Below, in pieces: positions 1 to 5,268 of a stretch of DNA of 12,554 nt. Below the pieces are notes generated by a model. It made no database searches. It had not been told where the DNA came from and worked only from the letters and a program-made list of their open reading frames with translations. The stretch comes from a bacterium (lineage in GTDB: Bacteria > Chloroflexota > Dormibacteria > UBA8260 > Bog-877). Numbering within the stretch: position 1 is the stretch's first letter; each line of letters starts with the position of its first letter. The stretch is taken from the NCBI GenBank assembly GCA_021791345.1, contig JAJYWT010000036.1:1-12554 (forward strand), given 5' to 3'. The translations under genes and the position numbers were made by a program.

Positions 1-960
1 AGACGCGCACACCCCGGCGCGGTCGAGGCGCATGAGCAGGAGCTCCCCCTCGGCGCCGGGGATCGCCAGCGTGCAGAAGTTGGGGAGCCGGCCCTCTCCC
101 CGGGCGCCGGTGGGTCGGGCGTCCGGGACCAGCTCCAGGAGGAGGTCCTCGAGGTGGGAGGTGAGCTCCCGCTGGCGCGCTGACTCCGCCGCCCGCTCGC
201 GCTCGGCAAGTAAGGCCGCCAGCCCCAGTCCCACGATCCCGGGGACGTTCTCGGTCCCGGACCGGCGGTTCCGCTCTTGCCCGCCGCCGGTGATCACCGG
301 GTCCAGGGTGACCCCGTGGCGGATGAAGAGCGCGCCCACCCCCTTTGGCCCCCCCACCTTGTGAGCGGAGATGGTGAGGAGGTCCACCCCCAGTTGCCCC
401 ACGTCCAGGGGAAGCTTGCCCAGAGCCTGGGTGGCATCGGTGTGGAAGAGGGCATCACTGTGTTCCCGCACCACGTGGGCCAGCTCCGAGACCGGCTCCA
501 CCGTCCCCACCTCGTTGTTGGCCAGCATCACCGAGACCAGGCGGGTGTCGGGACGCAACGCCGCCAGGAGACGCCCGGGGTCCACCCACCCCTTGGAGTC
601 CACCTCCAGCTCGGTCAGCTCCCAGCCGTCCCGGCGCAGGTCCCGGGCGGTCTCCAGCACCGCCTCGTGCTCGACCCGGGAGACCACCATGTGCCCGGGC
701 TCGCCCCGCAGCCGGCTAAGCGGTCCCCGCAGTGCGAGGTTGTCCGCTTCGCTGCCACCACCGGTGAAAACCACCTCGCGGGGCCGGCAGTTGAGGGCCT
801 CGGCGACCCGGTCCCGGGCCAGGTCGACGAGGGCACGGGCCACCCGGCCGGCGGAGTGGGTGCTGGAGGGGTTGCCGAAGACTTCGCGGAGAGGCCCCGC
901 CATCTCCTCCCGGACCTCATCCCGCACCGGAGTGGTGGCGGCGTGGTCCAGGTAGATCAA
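1..960 (-). CDS. Cysteine desulfurase (NifS/IscS family), 3' end cut off by the window
   Basis: PLP-dependent enzyme that takes sulfur from L-cysteine to form an enzyme persulfide for Fe-S clusters, tRNA thiolation or cofactors. I translated 320 codons from TTG at 960. The protein opens with MIYLDHAATTP, as family members do. Visible landmarks are His98 (VEHEAV), ANNEVGTV near 147-154, Asp175 in HTDATQ, the PLP-binding Lys201 in SAHKVGGPKG, and RRSGTEN near 232-238. The frame is open to base 1 and ends ...GVCAS. In relatives the catalytic Cys loop (SSGSAC-like) follows directly, so the active-site cysteine lies just outside. Family length is about 380-400 residues, so about 60-80 are missing. 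TTG is chosen because it gives the family N terminus and has GAGG 5 bases upstream. It starts 7 bases after the zinc-ribbon gene, so the two are probably co-transcribed. Whether it is IscS-, NifS- or SufS-like in role cannot be told here. Confidence 0.95.
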   Translation of the reverse strand, partial: MIYLDHAATTPVRDEVREEMAGPLREVFGNPSSTHSAGRVARALVDLARDRVAEALNCRPREVVFTGGGSEADNLALRGPLSRLRGEPGHMVVSRVEHEAVLETARDLRRDGWELTELEVDSKGWVDPGRLLAALRPDTRLVSVMLANNEVGTVEPVSELAHVVREHSDALFHTDATQALGKLPLDVGQLGVDLLTISAHKVGGPKGVGALFIRHGVTLDPVITGGGQERNRRSGTENVPGIVGLGLAALLAERERAAESARQRELTSHLEDLLLELVPDARPTGARGEGRLPNFCTLAIPGAEGELLLMRLDRAGVCAS

Positions 961-967
961 GTGACCC

Positions 968-1291
968 TCAGTCCCGCGACTGGCGCGGCTCCAGGAGGGC
1001 TGTCAGCGGGCCCTCATAGTCCGCCAGCTGGCGGTGGAGCTCCAGAAGCTCGTCCGCCGAGATGGGTTCGCGCTCCTTGCTGTCAACCTCCGCGGCCCCA
1101 CCTCCCTGGACCTCCAGCGCCACAAGGAAGGCCATGGAGCAGTGCCGGCAGGTCACCTGGACGGTGTAGTGGGGGCCCTGGTGGGCAAGCTGGCGCAGCT
1201 CGCAGTCGGCCAGCGAGCGCCGGCAGACGGGGCAGCGGAAGTCCCCCGCCCGCTGCCGCAGAAAGCCCATGATGTCCATCGCCATCTCCAC
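968..1291 (-). CDS. Small zinc-ribbon protein upstream of the cysteine desulfurase
   Basis: A 107-residue protein from GTG 1291 with a treble of metal-binding cysteines: CPVC at residues 20-23, Cys30, and CRHC at 48-51. This is a CxxC...CxxC zinc-ribbon pattern, followed by an acidic helical C terminus. No transmembrane segment or signal peptide is visible. I do not recognise a named family. The frame is open up to ATG 1309, but I prefer GTG 1291 because a TATACT -10 at 1302-1297 lies 5 bases upstream, which suggests a leaderless message. ATG 1279, with GGAG 6 bases before it, is the alternative. The decayed copy at 3443-3505 is most similar from GTG 1291 onward, which agrees with this start region. 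It ends 7 bases before the desulfurase, so a role in sulfur or Fe-S handling is possible but is inferred from position only. Confidence 0.8.
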   Translation of the reverse strand: MEMAMDIMGFLRQRAGDFRCPVCRRSLADCELRQLAHQGPHYTVQVTCRHCSMAFLVALEVQGGGAAEVDSKEREPISADELLELHRQLADYEGPLTALLEPRQSRD

Positions 1292-1296
1292 TTGGG

Positions 1297-1302
1297 AGTA
1301 TA
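1297..1302 (-). promoter_or_regulatory. -10 hexamer TATACT of the zinc-ribbon/desulfurase operon
   Basis: On the minus strand TATACT lies 5 bases before GTG 1291, the usual geometry of a leaderless transcript. I see no convincing -35 box. In the duplicated fragment at 3491-3505 the corresponding bases read CAATCT, a weaker box. Confidence 0.45.
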
Positions 1303-1653
1303 GATCCACCCGAAGAGCGGGCTCCCGCCGGGGCTATCGAGCCAGAATCCAGGGCGAGGAATCCGCCCCGGGTGGCTCGGGCGAAAAGGACGACCGCGGA
1401 CGACCCGCAGGGAGCGGTGGGTGTCCACGCAATCGACGGCCCATGCCCAGTGGATCCTTGAGCGAGCTGGCCTGCTAGCGGATGCGGCGGCGGCGTGGCG
1501 GGCAGGCATTCAGATTGTGGGGGCCCGCGAGCCCGCCGGTGGGCCTCAGACAACCTGGGTGAGTCCCCCGCTGCGGACCCTTGCCAAGAGCCGGGGAGAT
1601 GGTGTCCAGCACCGGAGTCCACGGCTAGTCACACTTAGTGGTACCGTGCGTGC
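1303..1653. other. Intergenic stretch between divergent zinc-ribbon gene and first toxin-antitoxin pair
   Basis: About 350 bases without a gene I can support. The open frames here are low-complexity Arg/Ala/Gly-rich translations with no motif and no ribosome site. It holds the minus-strand promoter of the zinc-ribbon gene at its left end and the toxin-antitoxin promoter at its right end. A short inverted repeat, GCGG/CCGC, lies at 1317-1328. No terminator, RNA gene or longer repeat was seen. Confidence 0.5.
1631..1646 (+). promoter_or_regulatory. Putative promoter and RHH operator of the first toxin-antitoxin operon
   Basis: CACT-T-AGTG at 1631-1639 is a perfect short palindrome that abuts GGTACC (1639-1644). 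TACCGT (1641-1646) fits the TAnnnT -10 pattern and ends 7 bases before GTG 1654, so a leaderless transcript is likely. Ribbon-helix-helix antitoxins normally bind palindromes over their own promoter, which makes this the natural candidate operator. The assignment is by position and symmetry only. Confidence 0.35.
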
Positions 1654-1911
1654 GTGAGGACCACGGACACGGTGACTATCTCACTTCCGGCCGAGCTCGC
1701 CGACGAGGTGGATCGCATCGCCCTGCAGGAGGGACGCACCCGCAGCGAGCTCTTCCGAGAGGCCTTCCGGCAGTACGCGGATCGGCGACGCCGCTGGAGC
1801 CAGTTGTTCGCATACGGCGAGGCCCGGGCCGCCGCCGGCCACCTCACCGAGGAGCGGCTCACCAGCGCCGTGAGGGCTCGCCGCCGGTCGCGCCGGCCAA
1901 CAGCGCACTGA
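1654..1911 (+). CDS. Ribbon-helix-helix (CopG-type) antitoxin
   Basis: An 85-residue protein. Residues 5-44 form a CopG/RHH_1 DNA-binding domain: a beta strand (TVTISLP), helix A (AELADEVDRIALQEG), the turn RTRSE, then helix B (LFREAFRQYADRR). The basic, Gly/Ala-containing C-terminal half would wrap and block the toxin. The start is GTG 1654, with no Shine-Dalgarno but a -10-like TACCGT 7 bases upstream. Its TGA is followed immediately by the toxin's GTG with no gap. By family analogy it neutralises the PIN toxin and represses its own operon as a dimer bound to the upstream palindrome. It shares only about 14 of 39 residues, by my count, with the antitoxin at 3571. Confidence 0.85.
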   Translation: MRTTDTVTISLPAELADEVDRIALQEGRTRSELFREAFRQYADRRRRWSQLFAYGEARAAAGHLTEERLTSAVRARRRSRRPTAH

Positions 1912-2331
1912 GTGCGGGTGGTCCTCGACACCAATGTCCTGATCTCCGCGCTTCACTTCGGCGGACGTCCCCGACGCGTCCTCGAGGCGGCGCTGCGCGG
2001 TGAGCACCAACTCGTCATCGGTACGGCCATCCTCAGCGAGCTCGAGAGCGTCCTCGTTGGGATGTGCGGATGGACGCCTGACCGTGCGACCGCCGCTTGC
2101 CGCGAACTGGAGGCCCTGGGTGAGCTGGTCTTGCCCGCTGAGGTGCCGCACCTGTGCCGTGACCCCGATGACAAGGAGATCCTGGCCATCGCTGCCGCGG
2201 GTCAGGTGGCTGCTTTGGTCACCGGGGACGCCGACCTTCTGGCCCTCGCCAGCTACGGCCGGGTCCGGATCTTGACGGTCGCCGACTTCGAGGAGACCGA
2301 CATCCTGACCTCCGCTCCCGACACCCCCTAG
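1912..2331 (+). CDS. PIN-domain toxin (putative toxin-antitoxin PIN family, COG1569-like)
   Basis: A 139-residue single PIN domain, predicted to be a Mg2+-dependent ribonuclease. The acidic catalytic set is visible: Asp6 in VVLDTNVLIS, Glu43 in LSELESVL, the cluster at Asp84/86/87 in RDPDDKEIL, and Asp106/108 in VTGDADLL. The spacing and the DPDDKEILA motif match the TIGR00305/COG1569-type putative toxins better than classical VapC. GTG 1912 directly follows the antitoxin stop, so translation is coupled. Known PIN toxins cleave tRNA, rRNA or mRNA and stop growth when freed from antitoxin; the target here is unknown. A further gene starts 4 bases downstream. Confidence 0.88.
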   Translation: MRVVLDTNVLISALHFGGRPRRVLEAALRGEHQLVIGTAILSELESVLVGMCGWTPDRATAACRELEALGELVLPAEVPHLCRDPDDKEILAIAAAGQVAALVTGDADLLALASYGRVRILTVADFEETDILTSAPDTP

Positions 2332-2335
2332 CACC

Positions 2336-2872
2336 TTGGATCAGCTACTCCTCCGCGTCTTCCAGGGCCACGTGGCTGCCCAGTGCCGGTTCGCGCTGGC
2401 CGGCGTCCCGGTTATCGACGAGAGCGCCCGTCAAGGGGATCACGATCGGCTCTGGATCGGATGCCAGATGCTCGTGCTGGGGGCCGGCAACGTGTCCAAG
2501 GCGCTCTGGGGCGACGGCCGGCACCGGCGCGCCTTGGCGCCTCGGCGCCGGGCCCTTAGGGAGTCACTGAACGTCACTGACGCCTCACCGCTCCATCAGG
2601 TCGCCATCCGCAATCATCTCGAGCACTTCGACGAGCGAATCGACTGTTGGTGGGGGCAGTCTTCCCGCCACAACTTCCTGGATGACATGATCGGACCACC
2701 GTCGGCGGTCGCCGGGTTCACCGAGATCGAGATGTTCCGGATCTATGACCCCACGCCCCCGTCTGGCCCACGAATAGTCTTCTGGGGCCAATCCTTCGAT
2801 CTCCAGCCCCTGGCCGAGGAGTGCTCTCGGATCTTCACCATCGCCAGCCGGGAAGCCGGCAGGTGGCCCTGA
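2336..2872 (+). CDS. Uncharacterised protein with an HEPN-like R-N-x3-H motif
   Basis: A 178-residue protein with balanced composition and no Arg/Pro-rich shadow character, so I take it as a real gene. The N-terminal two thirds looks helical (residues 5-100). It contains R92-N93-x3-H97 inside VAIRNHLEHFDERID, the R(N/D/H)x3-5H pattern of HEPN ribonucleases. The C-terminal part (130-170) carries FRIYDP, VFWGQSFDLQPLAEE, apparently a small beta/helix segment. No membrane segment is seen. TTG 2336 is the only plausible start before residue 13, because a stop lies 28 bases upstream in frame. It has no clear ribosome site but sits 4 bases after the PIN toxin stop, so it is likely translated by coupling. 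It could be a third member of the toxin-antitoxin operon or an independent defence-type gene. The HEPN assignment is inference from one motif. Confidence 0.6.
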   Translation: MDQLLLRVFQGHVAAQCRFALAGVPVIDESARQGDHDRLWIGCQMLVLGAGNVSKALWGDGRHRRALAPRRRALRESLNVTDASPLHQVAIRNHLEHFDERIDCWWGQSSRHNFLDDMIGPPSAVAGFTEIEMFRIYDPTPPSGPRIVFWGQSFDLQPLAEECSRIFTIASREAGRWP

Positions 2873-3144
2873 CCGCAGACCTCCGGACATCCTGCTCTCC
2901 GATGGGGTGCAGCGGTTCCCTCGGGATTGGCTTGTCGGGGCGGGCATCGAAGTCAAGCAGGCCGCCCAGCGGCGAGTCAGAGAAATTGACTGCACCACAA
3001 TCATGTTCGACTCACCAAACTCGAATGTCCAGATCTCTGGACCGAAGCCCGGGGGACGGCCCGAAGATCTAGGCCACGGGGTTCTTGGGTCTGTGGAGCT
3101 CCCGGAGCCCGGCGCAATCCACGGTCCCCAAGCTGTTTGGACCT
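2873..3144. other. Non-coding or decayed stretch of lower GC
   Basis: I find no supported gene. One plus-strand frame (about 2904-3100) reads VQRFPRDWLVGAGIEV and onward without a recognised motif or ribosome site, and then runs antisense through the galE fragment, so it is probably chance or debris. Bases 2970-3040 are noticeably less GC-rich than the rest of the window, which would fit foreign DNA. Confidence 0.4.
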
Positions 3145-3435
3145 CCGGGCGGCGCAGCCCTCCATCCCCGACGGAGACCGGTCACGGTCGTCAGCGACAC
3201 TGGCCGACCAGCTGGCTGGGTCCCACTGGCGGCGGGGCCGACCACGACCTCGATCAGCGCCCAGGTCACCTGGCGGGCTGCGGCCACCGCCTCCAGCACG
3301 GGGAACCCCCGGCCGTTGCCGGGGTTGTAGGCGAGATGGTGCCCCGCGGCGCCTGAAGTTGACTCCAGGGCCAGGAGGTGGGCGGCCGCCAGGTCGCCCA
3401 TGTGGATGTAGTCCCTAATGCAGGTCCCATCCTCC
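3145..3435 (-). pseudogene. Fragment of galE (C-terminal part only)
   Basis: The minus-strand translation matches the C-terminal third of the intact GalE encoded at 4280-5251. [10 protein letters not shown] is identical, followed by AHLLAL, NGRGF and VAAARQVT. By my count about 50 of 66 residues are identical across the best block. The block 3244-3435 aligns without gaps to 4431-4622. Toward 3235 there is a one-base loss in a G run, and similarity fades beyond about 3150 (a GW...P remnant of GWSPRRP remains). The Rossmann nucleotide-binding half and the YxxxK catalytic motif are absent, so it cannot be an epimerase. The 5' side of the fragment stops abruptly at about 3435, where the zinc-ribbon fragment begins. 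Confidence 0.85.
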
Positions 3436-3442
3436 CCTGCGG

Positions 3443-3505
3443 GCCCGCCCAATGCCGAAGGAAGCCCATGATGGCCATCGCCATCTCCACTCAGGAGATT
3501 GGAGC
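3443..3505 (-). pseudogene. Fragment of the zinc-ribbon gene (5' end and start region)
   Basis: The minus strand from GTG 3490 reads [16 protein letters not shown], against VEMAMDIMGFLRQRAG in the intact gene: 13 of 16 residues identical. Bases 3461-3490 match 1262-1291 at 28 of 30. Similarity extends a few bases into the 5' flank (to about 3505) and stops at about 3443, before the cysteine codons, so no zinc ribbon is encoded. It abuts the galE fragment in a different reading frame. A short chimeric peptide could in principle be made from this start, but nothing suggests selection for it. Confidence 0.82.
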
Positions 3506-3550
3506 CGGTCCCGGGAAAGGTACCGGCGAGGAGCACCGCACCGGGAGGCA

Positions 3551-3564
3551 ATACCGGGTATACT
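3551..3564 (+). promoter_or_regulatory. Palindromic operator ATACC-G-GGTAT overlapping the -10 of the second toxin-antitoxin operon
   Basis: Bases 3551-3561 form a perfect 11-bp palindrome. TATACT at 3559-3564 is a good -10 that ends 6 bases before GTG 3571, so the transcript is probably leaderless. An RHH antitoxin bound to the palindrome would cover the -10 directly, which is the usual autorepression geometry. A related GGTACC lies upstream at 3519-3524. Confidence 0.5.
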
Positions 3565-3570
3565 GCGCCT

Positions 3571-3807
3571 GTGGCCAAGGTGATGGTGTCGCTTCCAGAC
3601 GACCTGCTCAGAGCGGTCGATGCTGAGGCACGCCGGCTTCGGACCACCCGCAGCGGAGTCCTGCGCCAACTGGCGGAAGAGTCGATCGGGCGGCGCAGCG
3701 TCCGGCGAGCGGAGCGAATGGCGGAGATAGAGACCGCTGGCGGGTCCGGTGCCCGCCACGGGGGCCGGGTCGCCGAGCTGGTGAAGGCGACCCGGCCGGA
3801 TCTTTGA
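3571..3807 (+). CDS. vapB: VapB-type ribbon-helix-helix antitoxin
   Basis: A 78-residue protein from GTG 3571. Residues 2-40 are a ribbon-helix-helix domain: strand VMVSLP, helix [14 protein letters not shown], turn RTTRSG, then helix [12 protein letters not shown] charged tail follows ([10 protein letters not shown]...[12 protein letters not shown]), which is the expected toxin-binding part. GTG 3571 is chosen because it puts the strand at the N terminus and lies 6 bases behind TATACT. Longer in-frame starts upstream would read through the promoter. Its stop overlaps the toxin start (TTGA), so the two are co-translated. Predicted to neutralise the adjacent PIN toxin and repress the operon through the palindrome at 3551-3561. 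Confidence 0.85.
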   Translation: MAKVMVSLPDDLLRAVDAEARRLRTTRSGVLRQLAEESIGRRSVRRAERMAEIETAGGSGARHGGRVAELVKATRPDL

Positions 3808-4226
3808 GCCTCTGGCTGCTCGACGCCAGCGTCCTGCTGGCGAGCGAGGACTGGGAGGACGGCAATCACACTGAGGCGGTTCGCCTGCTCCGCGACCCGG
3901 AGCCCCTGGCGACCCTGGACCTGGCCCTCTACGAGGTGACCAACGTGGCCGTGCGCGCCTGGCGTGATCGAGCGGCGGCCCACCGCCTGGGACAGCGAGT
4001 GGAAGCCCTCGCCGAGGATGGCGGGCTGCTGCGAGCGGACGCATCGCTGCTGGCCAGCGCCGCCACCATCGCCGACGACTTCGGCATCTCGGTGTACGAC
4101 GCCGCCTACGTGGCCGCAGCGCGTCACCATGGCGCACAGCTGGTCAGCTGCGATGTCCGTGACCTCGTGTCACGGGGCCTGGCGCTCCTTCCCGGCGGCG
4201 CCGGCAGCAGCCGCTCGCCTCTCTGA
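3804..4226 (+). CDS. vapC: VapC-type PIN-domain toxin
   Basis: A 140-residue PIN ribonuclease. Catalytic acidic residues are in the expected places: Asp7 in [10 protein letters not shown], Glu44 in ALYEVTN, Asp99 in [12 protein letters not shown], and Asp117 with Asp120 in [10 protein letters not shown]. The SVYDAAYVA...L(V/I)xxD arrangement is classical VapC and differs from the PIN protein at 1912. The start is TTG 3804, whose TG is shared with the antitoxin TGA (4-base overlap). By family precedent it is an endonuclease acting on tRNA or rRNA. The last 12 residues ([10 protein letters not shown] end) look like an unstructured tail. It converges on galE, whose stop lies 53 bases downstream. 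Confidence 0.9.
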   Translation: MSLWLLDASVLLASEDWEDGNHTEAVRLLRDPEPLATLDLALYEVTNVAVRAWRDRAAAHRLGQRVEALAEDGGLLRADASLLASAATIADDFGISVYDAAYVAAARHHGAQLVSCDVRDLVSRGLALLPGGAGSSRSPL

Positions 4227-4258
4227 CGAAGACCAACCCGAGCCGAACCCTTGGGGAG

Positions 4259-4272
4259 CGGGGGATGCCCCG
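4259..4272. terminator. Short GC hairpin between convergent vapC and galE
   Basis: CGGGG-GATG-CCCCG forms a 5-bp stem with a 4-base loop in the 53-base gap between two convergent stops. No T tract follows on either strand, so it is at best a weak bidirectional terminator or pause site. Confidence 0.3.
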
Positions 4273-4279
4273 GCGCAGC

Positions 4280-5251
4280 TCAGCGGGAAGCGACCTGGCG
4301 CCGGAACTCGAATGCGTCCTGGATCATATCCTCCAGGGAGGGACGTCGCGGCGACCATCCCAGCTCCCGCTGGGCCAGTTCGCTGGAGGCCACCAGCACC
4401 GCCGGGTCCCCGGGGCGGCGGGGGCCGAACACGACCTCGATCGGGGCCCCGGTCACCTGGCGGGCGGCGGCCACCACCTCCAGCACCGAGAACCCCCGGC
4501 CGTTGCCCAGGTTGTAGACCAGGTGCCGCCCCCCGGCCGCCGCGGTGGCGTCCAGGGCCAGCAGGTGGGCGGTCGCCAGGTCGTCCACGTGGATGTAGTC
4601 CCGGATGCAGGTCCCGTCCGCCGTGGGGTAGTCGGTGCCGTACACGGTGAGTGCCCCCCGCTCCCCCAGCGCCACCTCCAGGAGGAGGGGGATGAGGTGG
4701 GTCTCGGGCTGGTGACGCTCCCCCCTCTGCAGGGCGGCCCCGGCCACGTTGAAGTAGCGCAGGGAGACCGCCGCCAGCTGGTGGGCTGTGCACTCATCCC
4801 GGATCATGAGGTCGGCCGCCAGCTTGGTGTTGCCGTAGGGGCTGGTGGGGGAGGTGGGGTGCAGCTCGTCGATGGGGAGCCTCTCGGGCTCGCCGTACAC
4901 CGACGCGGTGGAGGAGAAGACCAGCCGGCCGATCCCTAGCTCGCGCATGGCGGCGAGCAGGGTCATGGTGTCGCCCAGGTTGTTCTGCCAGTAGACCTCG
5001 GGGATCCTGGTCGACTCACCGACCTGGGAGCGGGCGCCGAAGTGCAGCACCGCCTCCACCCCCTCCAGCGCCCGGTGCAGCACCTTGGGGTGGTGGATCG
5101 AGGCCTCGAAGAACTCGGCCCCCTCGGGGACGGCGTCCCGGTGGCCGGTGCAGAGGTCGTCCAGGACCGCCACCTGGTGGCCCTCCTGGAGCAGCCGGGC
5201 CGCGACCACGCTGCCGATGTACCCCGCCCCGCCCACCACCAGGACCCGCAC
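4280..5251 (-). CDS. galE: UDP-glucose 4-epimerase
   Basis: Extended short-chain dehydrogenase that interconverts UDP-glucose and UDP-galactose (or the N-acetyl forms) with bound NAD. The 323-residue length is typical. Visible are the GGAGYIGS nucleotide-binding loop near residues 7-14, VLDDL (acidic residue binding NAD ribose), LHFGA, VGES, FSSTASVYG at about 112-120, the catalytic Tyr139-x3-Lys143 in SPYGNTK, LRYFNVAGA, and [16 protein letters not shown] prefer GTG 5251 because AGGAGG sits 5 bases before it; GTG 5257 overlaps that ribosome site. It follows the dehydrogenase gene by a short gap and appears to be the last gene of a three-gene operon. A decayed copy of its 3' part lies at 3145-3435. 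UDP-sugar specificity cannot be read from sequence. Confidence 0.95.
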   Translation of the reverse strand: MRVLVVGGAGYIGSVVAARLLQEGHQVAVLDDLCTGHRDAVPEGAEFFEASIHHPKVLHRALEGVEAVLHFGARSQVGESTRIPEVYWQNNLGDTMTLLAAMRELGIGRLVFSSTASVYGEPERLPIDELHPTSPTSPYGNTKLAADLMIRDECTAHQLAAVSLRYFNVAGAALQRGERHQPETHLIPLLLEVALGERGALTVYGTDYPTADGTCIRDYIHVDDLATAHLLALDATAAAGGRHLVYNLGNGRGFSVLEVVAAARQVTGAPIEVVFGPRRPGDPAVLVASSELAQRELGWSPRRPSLEDMIQDAFEFRRQVASR

Positions 5252-5268
5252 CGCCACCTCCTCCTCGG

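Larger units (their letters stand above)
1244..4622. repeat. Tandem duplication: copy 1 about 1244-3435, copy 2 about 3443-4622
   Basis: Copy 1 starts inside the zinc-ribbon gene and ends in a galE fragment. Copy 2 starts in a zinc-ribbon fragment and ends inside intact galE. Bases 1262-1291 match 3461-3490 at 28 of 30 positions. Bases 3244-3435 align to 4431-4622 at a constant offset of 1187 with no gaps. The order and orientation are those of a single head-to-tail duplication with breakpoints inside the two flanking genes. The interiors of the copies have diverged completely and carry different genes. Confidence 0.8.

Noticed and set aside
277..1272. 331-codon plus-strand frame opposite the desulfurase and zinc-ribbon genes
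   Set aside because: Antisense to a clear cysteine desulfurase; composition is Pro/Gly/His-rich without motifs.
1421..1657. Short plus-strand frame with a helical-looking start in the 1303-1653 gap
   Set aside because: No ribosome site, no recognisable family, and it runs through the toxin-antitoxin promoter.
2907..3356. Possible 149-residue plus-strand gene after the HEPN-like gene
   Set aside because: No ribosome site or motif, and the second half is antisense to the galE fragment.
3069..4130. 353-codon minus-strand frame spanning the galE fragment and both second toxin-antitoxin genes
   Set aside because: Only the part over 3145-3435 resembles a protein (GalE). The rest is antisense to vapB/vapC or out of frame with the zinc-ribbon fragment, so it is a pseudogene plus chance opening.
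1303..4279. Insertion sequence or CRISPR array in the accessory island
   Set aside because: I found no transposase motif, terminal inverted repeats or regularly spaced repeats. The only repeats are the zinc-ribbon and galE duplications.
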